A stretch of DNA of 64,000 nt from Falsochrobactrum tianjinense (GCF_019100495.1 NZ_JAHRVA010000001.1:812597-876596), one strand, 5' to 3'. Positions 34,596 to 45,513 are shown, counted from the first letter of the stretch. Made by a program: numbers and translations. The notes: generated by a model from the sequence alone, not told the origin.

Positions 34596-37535
34596 ATGGC
34601 GGCAGAGGACGCAAAGGCACTGTTTTTTGATCGTAAACTCTGCCCGCTTGCGCCGCTCGACGAGCAAAGGGCGCAATCCTTTCTGGCTGATCTTGAAGCC
34701 AGAGCGCAGGAAGATGAATTTTCCCGCGTCCTGGCGCTTATGCGTGACAATAATATAGCAGCTTTTCTTGCCGCCGTGCTGGACCTTTCCCCCTATATAA
34801 GGGAAGTGCTGACACGCCAGCCCCGCATTCTCGACCGGATCGCAGCCCATGCGCCGGAGACGGCGCTGGCCGGTGTTCTGGCCGAAATTTCCCTGTGCGA
34901 CACACAGGCAGGGATTAGCGAAACCATCCTGATGAGCAGATTGCGCCAGCTCAAGCGCGAGGCGCATGTGCTGATCGCACTGTGCGATGTGGCGCGCATT
35001 TTCGACACCGAAACTACCACCGGCTGGCTTACAGATCTCGCCGAAGCCAGTACAGGAGCCGCCATTCGATTTCTGCTGCGCGATGCGGACAGCGTGGGCA
35101 AGATCGTGCTGTCAGATCGTGACGATCCTGAAAAGGATTGCGGCTGGATCGTGCTGGGCATGGGCAAGTTCGGTGCGCGGGAACTCAACTATTCCTCCGA
35201 TATCGATCTGATCGTCTTTGTCGATGAAACCCGGCCCGCCATCGGTGATCCCTATGAATGTATCGAGACATTCTCGCGCCTGACACGCAGGCTGGTGCGT
35301 ATCCTTCAGGATCGCACGGCGGATGGTTATGTCTTCCGCGTTGATCTGCGCCTTCGTCCCGATCCTGGTTCGACGCCGCTTGCGATTCCGGTGGGAGCCG
35401 CGTTGCATTATTATGAGGGGCGCGGTCAGAACTGGGAACGCGCCGCCATGATCAAGGCGCGGCCCGTGGCGGGCGACCGCAAATCGGGCGAACAGGTGCT
35501 GGCCGAGCTTGCGCCCTATGTCTGGCGTAAATATCTCGACTATGCCGCAATCGCCGATGTGCATTCGATCAAACGACAGATACATGCCCATAAAGGCCAT
35601 GGCGATATTGCCATTCGCGGCCATAATGTGAAACTGGGGCGCGGCGGCATTCGCGAGATCGAATTCTTCGTCCAGACGCAGCAATTGATCGCCGGTGGGC
35701 GCTTTCCGGAATTGCGAGGCAACCAGACCGTGCCCATGCTGGGCAGGCTGGCGGAACGCGGCTGGATTACTGATGCGGCACGCGATGCGCTGGCGCGAGA
35801 ATATAATTTCCTGCGTGAAGTCGAACACCGTATCCAGATGATTGCCGATGAGCAGACCCATATTCTGCCGGAAGACGACGAAGGTTTTACCCGCGTTTCA
35901 TATCTGATGGGCTATGCCGACACGGCAGAGTTTTCCGATCGATTCCTCGGCGCGCTCCAGACGGTCGAAAAGCACTATGCCGCCCTGTTCGAGCAGGCGC
36001 CGGAACTGGGTTCTTCCGGCGGCAATCTTGTCTTCACCGGCGATGTGGACGATCCCGGCACGCTCGAAACGCTCAGCGCCATGGGCTATGAGCGTCCGAG
36101 CGATATTTGCCGCGTCATCCGCACCTGGCATTTTGGCCGCTATCGCGCCACGCAATCGGCGGAAGCGCGCGAGCGTCTGACCGAATTGATACCGGCCCTG
36201 CTCAACGCCTTTGCCGAAACAAGGCGCGCCGATGAATCCCTGCTGCGTTTCGACAGCTTCTTGCAGGGCCTGCCTGCGGGCATTCAGCTTTTCAGCTTGC
36301 TGCAATCCAATCCGCGCCTGCTTGATCTCATCGTAATGATTATGAGTGCTGCACCGAAGCTCGCGGAGATCATTACCCGTAACCCCCATGTTTTCGATGG
36401 CCTGCTTGATCCGGTCATATTCTCGGAAGTACCCAATCGTTCCTATCTCGAAGAGAGGTTACGCGTGTTTCTGGGGGCTGCGACCGATTATGAAGAAGTG
36501 CTCGACCGCCTGCGCATTTTCGCAGCCGAACACCGTTTCCTGATCGGCATCCGTCTTCTCACCGGAACGATAGATGGGGTGCGCGCAGGCCGCGCTTTCT
36601 CCGATCTGGCCGAACTGATGGTGGGCAAGGCTTTCGAGGCGGTGGAGGCCGAATTACAGCGGCGGCACGGCAGGGTGAAGGGCGCGAAAGCAGCACTTCT
36701 TGCCATGGGCAAGCTTGGCAGCCGCGAGCTTACGGCCGGGTCCGATGTCGATCTGATCCTGCTTTATGACCACGACAGGCACGCTGAGGAATCGGACGGC
36801 GAAAAGCCGCTTGCGCCGTCGCAATATTATATCCGCCTGACGCAGCGGCTGATTGCAGCACTTTCCGCGCCGACCGCCGAAGGCGTGCTTTACGAGGTGG
36901 ATATGCGGCTCCGGCCATCAGGCAATAAAGGCCCCGTCGCGACCCATATCGAATCCTTTGGCAAATATCAGCGCAGCGAAGCCTGGACCTGGGAGCATAT
37001 GGCGCTGACGCGTGCACGCCCGATCCATGGCGATGCGGCCTTTATCGATTTCATAAAAAGCGAAATCGAAGATGTGCTCGCCACTCCGCGTGACAGAAAG
37101 AAAATTGCTCATGACGTGCGCGAGATGCGCGAATTGATTGAGCGGGAAAAACCGCCACTTGACGATTGGGATTTCAAGCTCAAGCCGGGCGGCATTATCG
37201 ATCTCGAATTCATCGCCCAGTTTGCGGCTCTTGCGGGAAGGGTGGCGCATACGCCGCGCCCGCTGGGCACGGAGGACGTGCTGGCGGGGCTTGCGCCGTC
37301 ATTTGCCGATCCTGCCCGTATTGACAGTCTCGTTGTAGCGCATCGCTTCTATACCAATCTCAGCCAGACCACCCGGCTCTGCATTGGGCGCGATGCAAGG
37401 CGCGAGGAGTTCATCCCCGGCATGATCGATCTGCTGTGCCGCGCCGCCGATATGCCCGACATCCAGCGGGTCGAGCATTATCTGACGGAACTGGCGGTGG
37501 AGGTTCGCTCAGGCTTTGATGAACTTGTGCAATAA
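34596..37535 (+). CDS. glnE: GlnE, bifunctional glutamine synthetase adenylyltransferase/adenylyl-removing enzyme
   Basis: The 979-residue enzyme has two nucleotidyltransferase domains. The N-terminal one, with GMGKFGARELNYSSDIDLIV, removes AMP from glutamine synthetase. The C-terminal one, with AMGKLGSRELTAGSDVDLIL, adds AMP. Each is followed by a helical GlnD/PII-interaction region. Length fits the family. Adenylylation lowers glutamine synthetase activity when nitrogen is plentiful. The stop at 37533-37535 abuts the stop of convergent pleC with no base between. Confidence 0.96.
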   Translation: MAAEDAKALFFDRKLCPLAPLDEQRAQSFLADLEARAQEDEFSRVLALMRDNNIAAFLAAVLDLSPYIREVLTRQPRILDRIAAHAPETALAGVLAEISLCDTQAGISETILMSRLRQLKREAHVLIALCDVARIFDTETTTGWLTDLAEASTGAAIRFLLRDADSVGKIVLSDRDDPEKDCGWIVLGMGKFGARELNYSSDIDLIVFVDETRPAIGDPYECIETFSRLTRRLVRILQDRTADGYVFRVDLRLRPDPGSTPLAIPVGAALHYYEGRGQNWERAAMIKARPVAGDRKSGEQVLAELAPYVWRKYLDYAAIADVHSIKRQIHAHKGHGDIAIRGHNVKLGRGGIREIEFFVQTQQLIAGGRFPELRGNQTVPMLGRLAERGWITDAARDALAREYNFLREVEHRIQMIADEQTHILPEDDEGFTRVSYLMGYADTAEFSDRFLGALQTVEKHYAALFEQAPELGSSGGNLVFTGDVDDPGTLETLSAMGYERPSDICRVIRTWHFGRYRATQSAEARERLTELIPALLNAFAETRRADESLLRFDSFLQGLPAGIQLFSLLQSNPRLLDLIVMIMSAAPKLAEIITRNPHVFDGLLDPVIFSEVPNRSYLEERLRVFLGAATDYEEVLDRLRIFAAEHRFLIGIRLLTGTIDGVRAGRAFSDLAELMVGKAFEAVEAELQRRHGRVKGAKAALLAMGKLGSRELTAGSDVDLILLYDHDRHAEESDGEKPLAPSQYYIRLTQRLIAALSAPTAEGVLYEVDMRLRPSGNKGPVATHIESFGKYQRSEAWTWEHMALTRARPIHGDAAFIDFIKSEIEDVLATPRDRKKIAHDVREMRELIEREKPPLDDWDFKLKPGGIIDLEFIAQFAALAGRVAHTPRPLGTEDVLAGLAPSFADPARIDSLVVAHRFYTNLSQTTRLCIGRDARREEFIPGMIDLLCRAADMPDIQRVEHYLTELAVEVRSGFDELVQ

Positions 37536-39902
37536 TCAGGCAGCGTGGGTTTCGGACTGAAGACCGGGAGCGCCGTTTTCGCGGCGATCGGGAATGCACA
37601 CTGAAACCACCGTGCCCACACCTTCCGTCGAGCGGATGCGAAGCCAGCCGCCATGCAGTTCGGCCAGTGAGCGCGTGATGGCAAGCCCGAGGCCCGAACC
37701 GGTATGGGTCTTGGTGAACTGGTTTTCCACCTGCTCGAAGGGCTGGCCGATCTTCTTGATCGCCGATTTGGGAATGCCGCAGCCGGTATCCTGTATGGTC
37801 ATGAAAAGCGCTGTGCCGGTCTTGCGTGCGCGCACGGTGATCTGTCCGCCATAGGAGGTAAATTTCACGGCGTTGGACAGAAGATTGATCAGAACCTGCT
37901 TAATCGCGCGGCGATCGGCATAGAGCTGCATTGCCTCTTCAATGCGCGTATCCACCGTAATTTCCTTCTCGTCCGCCTGTAGCGAGATCATGCGCACCGT
38001 TTCATTAATGAGCGGACATAGATCGATTTTTTCGCGGTCGAGCGAGAAATGCCCCGTCTCGATCTTCGACATGTCGAGAATGTCGTTGATGACGTTGAGC
38101 AGGAAATTGCCGCTGGTGTGGATATCGTTGATATATTCTTCATAGCGGTCAGAGCCGAGCGGCCCAAACGTCCCTGCCTGAATCATTTCCGAGAAGCCGA
38201 TGATTGCATTGAGCGGTGTGCGCAATTCATGCGACATATTGGCGAGAAATTCCGATTTGGCACGGTTCGCAGCTTCCGCGCGTTCTTTCTCCTGGCCATA
38301 TTTGCGTGCCAGTTCCGAAAGCTCGCGCACGCGGTCGCGCTCGCCCTTGCGGGCGATGGAAAGATCGTGGATCGTAGCCATCAGGCGGCGCTCGCTTTCG
38401 ACCAGACGCTCCTGATGCTGCTTGATCTGCGTGATGTCGGTGCTGATGGAAACCATCCCGCCATCCTGCGTACGTCGCTCGTTGACCTGGAGCCAGCGCC
38501 CGTCGCTCAATTGCCGCTCGAAAGTCTGGCCGCCCGCGTGATTATGCTCGTTCGCCATGCGGCGCTCGAAGCTGAACGGGCGGGTATGGGCGTCAACTTC
38601 GTTGCGCGGTACGCCCGGCCTCAACGTCCAGACCGGCAGGCCCGCATATTCGCTGAATTTGGAATTGGCCATGACCAGACGGCTTTTGGCGTCCCACAAG
38701 ACGAAGGCTTCCGAAATATTCTCGATGGCTTCGCGAATGCGCATATCGGCTTCCGCTGTCTGCTGCGCAAAGCGGTGCTGCTCGCTGACGTCGAAAGCGA
38801 TGCCGACCAGATGCAGATCGCTCTCGGTCGTGATTTCCGCGCGCACTCGCATCCACACCCATGAGCCGTCTGCGTGGCGCATGCGCCATACGCGGTCCAC
38901 ATGGGAAATATCCCCCGCTGCCGCCCGTTCCGCGATCGAATAAAGATCGCCATCTTCGGGATTGATGATCGCGGAAACATCGCCGAAAGGGAGCACTGCG
39001 TCCTGTGCCTCATAGCCGAGCATTTCATACATGGAACGCGACCAGTAGATACGCCCGCGCGCCATGTCCCAGTCCCACAATCCGCCGCGCCCGCGCGCCA
39101 GCGCCATATCGATGCGTCGCTGGATCTGGCCGGAAAGATCGTCGGCTTCCCGCGCCCGCGCCGCCTGGCTGAAATAGGCGTAAAGGATCGCGAACATCAC
39201 TCCGGTCGTGCCGGCAAACAGGGTGATGCTGAGCGAAACCGCGCGTTTCCATTCGGCAAAGATCGTCCGCTCCGGTTGTACCGCGATGACTGCAAAAGGC
39301 GTTGAGACCGTTTTGGATAGGGCGCCGAAGGCTGCTTCGCCCTGCATGGTGATTGTGAGCACGCCTGCGCGTTCGGCAAAAAGCAACAAAGGCTGGACCT
39401 CGCCGAACACTGCACTTGCCTGCTTGCCCACCATGTCCGACTGCGGCCCGGAGGCGGCGATGATCGTCGAGGTGTCGTTGACCAGAGCGATTGTCATGCT
39501 GGGAGAGGAAAGGCCGCGCGAGCGGAATTCTGCGATGATGTTTTCGATATCTTTCGGTGCCATCTGCGCAGGCGCGTTCACGCCCCCATCGATACCATTG
39601 GATGCGCGCTCGATCATCTGCGCCAGATTGGCTGTCGCTGCCGAAAGAGCGGCCTTGTGCTGCTGCTCGATATCCTCGCGCCACGAAAGCATTGAAAAAA
39701 CACGCGCCACGCCGAGAATGATGAGGAATATGATAATGAGCGCCGGAACGAGGCGGCGCAATATCGGCTCCATCGAGATGAACTTGCCATAGGCCGGGCC
39801 GGCAAGAAGACTGACATGACCCGAGAGCCTGCCTTTCTTTCTTTCCCGTCGGGGCGCGCAATGCTTCCCCGCCGGCGCGTCATACGCGTCGGTGCTCGCC
39901 AT
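37536..39902 (-). CDS. pleC: PleC-like PAS-domain sensor histidine kinase/phosphatase
   Basis: The 788-residue sensor has two transmembrane segments (about 45-68 and 225-250) around a periplasmic region, then two PAS modules (about 275-400 and 400-520), an H-box [20 protein letters not shown] with His558, an N-box [22 protein letters not shown] and [18 protein letters not shown]. PleC acts mainly as phosphatase of DivK at one cell pole in alphaproteobacteria. The glnE-pleC neighbourhood matches S. meliloti as I remember it. I chose the ATG at 39902 (MASTDAYD) with AGAGGGG seven bases upstream over earlier in-frame codons. Confidence 0.85.
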   Translation of the reverse strand: MASTDAYDAPAGKHCAPRRERKKGRLSGHVSLLAGPAYGKFISMEPILRRLVPALIIIFLIILGVARVFSMLSWREDIEQQHKAALSAATANLAQMIERASNGIDGGVNAPAQMAPKDIENIIAEFRSRGLSSPSMTIALVNDTSTIIAASGPQSDMVGKQASAVFGEVQPLLLFAERAGVLTITMQGEAAFGALSKTVSTPFAVIAVQPERTIFAEWKRAVSLSITLFAGTTGVMFAILYAYFSQAARAREADDLSGQIQRRIDMALARGRGGLWDWDMARGRIYWSRSMYEMLGYEAQDAVLPFGDVSAIINPEDGDLYSIAERAAAGDISHVDRVWRMRHADGSWVWMRVRAEITTESDLHLVGIAFDVSEQHRFAQQTAEADMRIREAIENISEAFVLWDAKSRLVMANSKFSEYAGLPVWTLRPGVPRNEVDAHTRPFSFERRMANEHNHAGGQTFERQLSDGRWLQVNERRTQDGGMVSISTDITQIKQHQERLVESERRLMATIHDLSIARKGERDRVRELSELARKYGQEKERAEAANRAKSEFLANMSHELRTPLNAIIGFSEMIQAGTFGPLGSDRYEEYINDIHTSGNFLLNVINDILDMSKIETGHFSLDREKIDLCPLINETVRMISLQADEKEITVDTRIEEAMQLYADRRAIKQVLINLLSNAVKFTSYGGQITVRARKTGTALFMTIQDTGCGIPKSAIKKIGQPFEQVENQFTKTHTGSGLGLAITRSLAELHGGWLRIRSTEGVGTVVSVCIPDRRENGAPGLQSETHAA

Positions 39903-40295
39903 CGAGGGCCCCTCTTGATTTTTTGAATCAGTTCCAACGATAGGCTGAAGCATCAGCCGCCCGGAACTGCACGAACTGAAGTCTGTACTCAAAGCGTTTC
40001 GAAACGTCAGCTCCGAACAAGCTTAATGAATCAAAAGTGATTCGCTCTGTCCAGAGAATTCGTTAATGCATGATGAAATTCTCTACCTATCGGTTTTCTT
40101 TTTTCCATGAATCTCAAGGTGTTAACCGGAATCAGTTTCTAAGGCGGTGCACTTAAAGCCCTGAAATGACTCATGAAAGCTGCAAGTTTTTGTATGGACG
40201 GCCGAGCTTTGCCCTAAGAAGGCCGGTCGCTCCTTGCCGCTCCTGACTGTGGTAGGTAAGGAGCTGGCATTACCCATAAATAGGGAACTCGCGAA
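39903..40295 (-). promoter_or_regulatory. pleC upstream region with a cluster of GANTC sites
   Basis: About 390 bases carry six GANTC sites at 39925, 40028, 40039, 40109, 40129 and 40168, plus one at 40293 at the end of pepN. Roughly one to two would be expected by chance. GANTC is the recognition site of the cell-cycle methylase CcrM. The two sites at 40028 and 40039 form a perfect inverted repeat GAATCA-AAAG-TGATTC (40028-40043). No clear -35/-10 pair was identified and no protein gene fits. Confidence 0.6.
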
Positions 40296-42947
40296 TCAGG
40301 CGAGTGTCCTCTCCACAATATCGCGCAGATCGGTGGAGAGGCTGGCAACAGCGGAAATGCGCGCCAGCGCTACTCGCGCGTGCTCGCGCCGTCCTTCTTC
40401 AAGCGAGCGCCAGGAACGCAGCGACGTGAGCAGCCGCGCGGAAAGCTGAGGATTTTCCGGATCGATAGCCAGGAGCGTATCGGCGAAAAAGGTGTAGGCT
40501 GTCCCATCCGAACGATTGAAGCCCGTCGGGTTAGCCGCACAGAACGATCCGATCAGGGCGCGTACCCGATTGGGGTTGTCGAGTGAGAACAGCGGATGCT
40601 CCATCAATGCGCGCACGTTCTGGAGTGCGGCTTCACCGGGGCGGGTGGCCTGCACCATGAACCATTTGTCCATGACGAGTGCATCCTTGCCAAAGCGTTG
40701 CTCGAAGGAGGCAAGCGCCGCATGTGCTTCCGGCGTATCACCAAAGCGATGCACCAATATGGCAAGCGCTGCGGCGCGATCCGTCATATTGTCGGCTTCG
40801 CCAAATTGTTCTGCCGCGCGGTCGGGGTGGCTGTCATGGCGGCTCAGATAATCAAGCAGCACATTACGCAAGGCTCGCTTGCCTGCCTGTGCCGCATCGG
40901 GCGAAAAGGCGCGCTCCTGCCGCAAGGCGTCGTAAAGCGAGGTAAACTGGTCGGTATAGGCTGAAGCTATGGCACCCGTCATATGCTGACGGCTGGCTAG
41001 AATGGCGTCGGGATCGACATTCTGGCCCATTTCCCGCGCAATATCGTTTTCACTCGGCAAGGTCAGGCAAAGTGCGCGAAAGGCTGGATCAAGCCTCTCG
41101 TCAAAAGCGATGCTCCCAGCCAGTTCGGTGATGATGCCATCGACTTCCGGTTCGTAGCCGTCGCGTGCACGCTTGGCGCCATCAAGCAGCGCTTTTGTGA
41201 AAATACCGTTCATGGCCTGCCAGCGTGCGACGGGATCGCTGTCGTTAAGCGCAAGGAAACTGCGTTCCTGCGCCGAAAGTTCTTGAGCCAGATTGATAGG
41301 GGCCGAAAAACCGCGCAGCAGCGAAGGTACGGGACGCTCGGCCACGCCATGAAAAACAATGGATTCTTTGGCATGGCAAAGATGAATGACCCCATCGCGA
41401 ACCATGCCGCCCTCGATGGATGTGGGCTGCATATCGTGACCATCCGGCCCGACAAGGCCGAAGGCAATGGGAATATGCATCGGCTTTTTTACGGGCTGCC
41501 CGGGCGTGGGCGCGTTTGTCTGCGCAAGCTCGATAGTAAAACGGGCCTGTTGCGCATCATGGCTGAAACGGGCTTGGACCAGCGGCGTACCGGATTGATC
41601 GTACCAGAGCGCGAATTGCGAAAAATCCTGCCCCGATATATCGGCGAAGACCTTGATGAAATCTTCGATGGTCGCAGCCTCGCCGTCATGGCGCTCGAAA
41701 TAGAGGTCCATGCCCTTGCGGAAAAGCTCAGGCCCGATGATGGTGCGGATCATACGCACCACTTCCGACCCTTTTTCGTAAACCGTGGCCGTGTAGAAAT
41801 TGTTGATCTCGCTATATTCGCGCGGGCGAACCGGATGCGAGAGCGGGCCGCCATCTTCCGGGAATTGCTGCGCCTTGAGGATTTTTACCTCGGTAATACG
41901 CTTGACGGGACGTGAGCGCTGGTCGGCCGAAAACTCATGATCGCGATAGACCGTCAGCCCTTCCTTGAGGCAAAGCTGGAACCAGTCGCGGCAGGTGATA
42001 CGGTTGCCGGTCCAGTTATGGAAATATTCATGTGCGATGACCGCTTCGATACCGGCATAATCGGCGTCGGTGGCAGTCTCTGGATCGGCCAGCACATATT
42101 TGTCGTTGAAGACATTGAGGCCCTTGTTTTCCATGGCCCCCATGTTGAAATCCGAAACCGCCACGATGTTGAAAACATCAAGGTCGTATTCGCGCCCGAA
42201 CTTTTCTTCGTCCCAGCGCATGGAACGCTTGAGCGCATCCATCGCGTAGAGTGCGCGCGCCTCCTTGCCGTGCTCGACATAGATGGCCAGATTGACCGGG
42301 CGACCCGATTGCGTGGTGAAATGGTCCTCGACAACGCTAAGTGAACCTGCCACCAGCGCAAACAGATAGGATGGCTTGGGATACGGATCGTGCCAGATCG
42401 CAAAATGCTGCCCTGACTGATCAGCAACCATGCCGCTTTCGAGGACATTACCGTTCGAGAGCAGGATCGGCGCAACGTTGCGATCAGCCTCGATGCGCAC
42501 GGTGTAGACGGAAAGCACATCGGGGCGGTCATAATAATAGGTAATGCGGCGAAAGCCTTCGGCCTCGCATTGGGTGCAATAGACATCGCTTGAACGATAC
42601 AGCCCGGAAAGCTGGCGGTTGGTCGTCGGGTTTATTTCCGTGACGATCTCCAGAACGAAGCGCTCACCTTCCGGCAGATCGGTTATCTCCAGCCTGTCCG
42701 GCGTGGCGGTGAAGCTGTTGCCGCCCAGCTGCGTGCCGTCAATGCTGACACTGACCAGTTTCAGTTCGTCGCCATCAAGGATGAGCGGTCTGCCCACAGG
42801 CGTGCCGGGGCGGCGATCAATGATGAGTTCCGCCCGCACGATCGTTTTTTCCGGCTCTAGCTGGAAATCGAGTTTGGTAGCGGGAATAGCATAAGGCGTG
42901 GGGCGATAATCTTCGAGGCGAAATGTCCGGCCGGTTTCAGTACGCAT
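40296..42947 (-). CDS. pepN: Aminopeptidase N (PepN)
   Basis: The 883-residue M1-family zinc metallopeptidase removes N-terminal residues from peptides in the cytoplasm. Motifs are the substrate-recognition GAMEN (MGAMENKGLNVFN) and the zinc site HEYFHNWTGNRIT with the downstream glutamate in CLKEGLTVYRDHEF. The N-terminal beta-saddle (YRPTPYAIPATKLDFQLEPE) and long helical C-terminal half fit the bacterial PepN subfamily. The start ATG at 42947 is clear. It is a single-gene unit. Confidence 0.96.
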   Translation of the reverse strand: MRTETGRTFRLEDYRPTPYAIPATKLDFQLEPEKTIVRAELIIDRRPGTPVGRPLILDGDELKLVSVSIDGTQLGGNSFTATPDRLEITDLPEGERFVLEIVTEINPTTNRQLSGLYRSSDVYCTQCEAEGFRRITYYYDRPDVLSVYTVRIEADRNVAPILLSNGNVLESGMVADQSGQHFAIWHDPYPKPSYLFALVAGSLSVVEDHFTTQSGRPVNLAIYVEHGKEARALYAMDALKRSMRWDEEKFGREYDLDVFNIVAVSDFNMGAMENKGLNVFNDKYVLADPETATDADYAGIEAVIAHEYFHNWTGNRITCRDWFQLCLKEGLTVYRDHEFSADQRSRPVKRITEVKILKAQQFPEDGGPLSHPVRPREYSEINNFYTATVYEKGSEVVRMIRTIIGPELFRKGMDLYFERHDGEAATIEDFIKVFADISGQDFSQFALWYDQSGTPLVQARFSHDAQQARFTIELAQTNAPTPGQPVKKPMHIPIAFGLVGPDGHDMQPTSIEGGMVRDGVIHLCHAKESIVFHGVAERPVPSLLRGFSAPINLAQELSAQERSFLALNDSDPVARWQAMNGIFTKALLDGAKRARDGYEPEVDGIITELAGSIAFDERLDPAFRALCLTLPSENDIAREMGQNVDPDAILASRQHMTGAIASAYTDQFTSLYDALRQERAFSPDAAQAGKRALRNVLLDYLSRHDSHPDRAAEQFGEADNMTDRAAALAILVHRFGDTPEAHAALASFEQRFGKDALVMDKWFMVQATRPGEAALQNVRALMEHPLFSLDNPNRVRALIGSFCAANPTGFNRSDGTAYTFFADTLLAIDPENPQLSARLLTSLRSWRSLEEGRREHARVALARISAVASLSTDLRDIVERTLA

Positions 42948-43129
42948 TGCAAAATTCTTTTCTGTGATCCGTTCGTCGGGCGAACCGTAACCGGCTTTTC
43001 GCCATCCGACAAGAAAAGCTAAGATAGCGAGATATTTTGTTTTTCTGTCCTCTGCTGTGCTGGCACTTTTGCGCGAACCGGCTTATGCATAGCCCGCTAT
43101 GGCATCAGGCCTGTTCAAGGAATTGCGTT

Positions 43130-44116
43130 GTGAAATCTCTCCCGGACGCGTCTCCATCGAATATTTCACCGAGTGAGCCGGTCGAGGTCAACCTTCTTGG
43201 CCATAATCCGCTGCTGGGTATCGGCCTCAAAATTGCGTCCGTTACGGTTTTTGTCGGCATGTCGACGCTGATCAAGGCGGCTGAAGGTATTCCCCTTGGA
43301 CAATTGATCTTCTTCCGCTCCTTCTTCGCAGCGCTTGCAATATTGTGTTATTTCGCCTGCCGTGGTCAGTTTTCCGGCATTCTTTATACGCGGCACGGCT
43401 TCAGCCATTTCTGGCGCGGATTGGTTGGCGTGGGCGCCATGTCCTTGAGCTTTCTGGCGCTGACCCGGCTGCCTTTGCCAGAGGCCATTGCCATCAATTA
43501 TGCCTCGCCGCTGATTGCAGTGATTCTGGGTGCTCTCGTGCTGCATGAAGTAGTGCGTCTTTATCGCTGGAGCGCGGTGCTCATTGGCTTGTTCGGCGTG
43601 CTGATTATCATCTGGCCCCGTATGACGCTGTTTGCGGAAGGCAATGTCGGGCAATTCGAAGCAGTCGGTGCCTTGGCGGCGCTCGGCGGAGCAACCATGG
43701 CCGCTTTTGCGATGATGCTGGTGCGCCGCCTTGTGCAAACCGAACGCACCTCAACTATCGTTATTTATTTTTCCCTGTCCTCCAGCGTTATTGCGCTGTT
43801 CAGCCTGCCTTTCGGCTGGGTAATGCCGAACTGGCCGCAACTGGCCATGCTGATCGGGGCTGGCGTGGCCGGTGGAGTAGCGCAGATTCTGCTGACTGAA
43901 TGTTATCGCCATGCGCCCATGTCCACGATTGCGCCATTCGAATATACGTCGATGCTGCTGGGGCTGGGCATCGGCTTTTTGCTTTTCGGTGATATTCCGA
44001 CCTTCGAAATGCTTGTGGGCAGCGCCATCGTCATGGGGGCAGGCGGGTTCATCATCTATCGCGAGCATAAGCTGGCGATAGAGCCGCACAAGGTTAATGC
44101 GCCGCAGCAGCAGTAA
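43130..44116 (+). CDS. DMT-family (EamA) transporter
   Basis: The 328-residue membrane protein has ten predicted helices arranged as two EamA repeats. The first repeat contains FFRSFFAALAILCYFACRG and LTRLPLPEAIAINYASPLIA; the second contains ALGGATMAAFAMMLVRRL and TIAPFEYTSMLLGLGIGFLLF. Substrates of such exporters are metabolites or amino acids, and the specific one is not readable. The GTG at 43130 with AAGGA upstream (MKSLPDASPSN) fits better than earlier in-frame codons. It converges with the MFS gene across ten bases. Confidence 0.85.
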   Translation: MKSLPDASPSNISPSEPVEVNLLGHNPLLGIGLKIASVTVFVGMSTLIKAAEGIPLGQLIFFRSFFAALAILCYFACRGQFSGILYTRHGFSHFWRGLVGVGAMSLSFLALTRLPLPEAIAINYASPLIAVILGALVLHEVVRLYRWSAVLIGLFGVLIIIWPRMTLFAEGNVGQFEAVGALAALGGATMAAFAMMLVRRLVQTERTSTIVIYFSLSSSVIALFSLPFGWVMPNWPQLAMLIGAGVAGGVAQILLTECYRHAPMSTIAPFEYTSMLLGLGIGFLLFGDIPTFEMLVGSAIVMGAGGFIIYREHKLAIEPHKVNAPQQQ

Positions 44117-44126
44117 GCCTACCGGG

Positions 44127-45380
44127 TCAGGACTGTTCCGGAGTACTTTCCGAACGGGGATCGAGCAACATGGTTTCCGGCGTGGATTGCCCGTCCGGAG
44201 TGTGGAACTTGTATTCTGTTTTCTGATCGCTGTGAGCCGGGCGTCGATGATGACGCATGCGCCAGAAGGCATGCAGCCCGTAAATGCCATAGGCTAGCGC
44301 CATAACGACGAAGAAGCCTCGCGCGCCCATCAGATCCATCAGAGGACCGGACAGTGCCGGTCCGAATACGCTCCCGGCCCCGTAAATTATGAGCAGTCCG
44401 CCCGAAATCTTCACGAATTCACTGTTATCGGCATAGTCATTGGCATGGGCGACGTTGAGGCTGTAGATCGGATAGAGCACCGAGCCGAACAGGAACATCA
44501 TCCCATAGAGCGTATAGGGTGACGAGGGATGAAACAGCACCATCACCATCGAAAGCACAAATCCGATAATGCCCGCCACGATCATGACATAACGCCGGTC
44601 CATGAAATCCGAGGCGCGGCCAAGCGGATACTGGAAGATCGTTCCTCCCACCATGGCGCTGGCCAGCATGGTCGCGATGCCAAATGTCGACAGCCCGTTC
44701 TTTTCGCCATAGATTGCCGCCAGGAAGTTCCATGTGCCCGCCACGATACCGGCGAGCAGGGAGCCAATGGCGGCAACTGGTGAGCGGCGATAGAGCCCCT
44801 TGATATCGAGGGAGACCTGCGTCAGTGGATTTGGCGACTGGGCACTTGAAAGGGCGGTTGGCAGCAGAGCACTTGCATAGATGATGGCGCAGATGATGAA
44901 CAGCGTCTGCGTTCCCGCATCGCCAAAGGGCAGGATATATTGCCCGCAAAGCAAACCAAACATCGTGATGATCATATAGATCGAGAATATCTTGCCGCGC
45001 GATTCATTGGTGGCGCGCTCATTCAGCCAGCTTTCGATAATCATATAGGAGCCGGCAAGTGAAAACCCGGCAATGCCGCGGAAAATCATCCAGGCGGACG
45101 GATCGACAATGAGCGAGTGCAAAAGCAGTGCGATAGACAGCAGCGTCAGTAGAGCGGAGAAGACGCGCACATGACCGACACGGCGCACCAGATGGGGAAT
45201 AACGATGCAGCCAATGGTGAAAGCAAGCGAATAGCTGGTCCCCATCCCGCCGATGATCGTAGTGGACCAGCCCTCCATACCTCCGCGCAGGGGCAAAAGG
45301 ATGCCTGCGAGGCCACCGGCAAGCAACATGAGAAACGTGCTCGCAAGCAGAGCAGCGATGGGCAGAAGCTGTCCAGCCAT
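44127..45380 (-). CDS. MFS transporter
   Basis: The 417-residue protein has 12 predicted helices and MFS features such as GTSYSLAFTIGCIVIPHLVRRVG between helices 2 and 3, and FQYPLGRASDFMDRRYVM in the second half, which is the mirrored MFS loop motif. It resembles the YcaD/MFS-1 group found in alphaproteobacteria. The substrate is unknown. The ATG at 45380 follows GGAGTTTC. The C-terminus is a long hydrophilic tail of about 45 residues. Confidence 0.85.
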   Translation of the reverse strand: MAGQLLPIAALLASTFLMLLAGGLAGILLPLRGGMEGWSTTIIGGMGTSYSLAFTIGCIVIPHLVRRVGHVRVFSALLTLLSIALLLHSLIVDPSAWMIFRGIAGFSLAGSYMIIESWLNERATNESRGKIFSIYMIITMFGLLCGQYILPFGDAGTQTLFIICAIIYASALLPTALSSAQSPNPLTQVSLDIKGLYRRSPVAAIGSLLAGIVAGTWNFLAAIYGEKNGLSTFGIATMLASAMVGGTIFQYPLGRASDFMDRRYVMIVAGIIGFVLSMVMVLFHPSSPYTLYGMMFLFGSVLYPIYSLNVAHANDYADNSEFVKISGGLLIIYGAGSVFGPALSGPLMDLMGARGFFVVMALAYGIYGLHAFWRMRHHRRPAHSDQKTEYKFHTPDGQSTPETMLLDPRSESTPEQS

Positions 45381-45513
45381 GTGAAACTCCACGAAGCCTG
45401 TATATTGTAAAGGTGCCCGCCACGGTCAGGCGTCTTGCGAACGGCGAATTAATACATGTTTGCGGCATGTTGGTGACATTGCTCACTGTCGATGCCGTTG
45501 CCTTGAAGGACAA

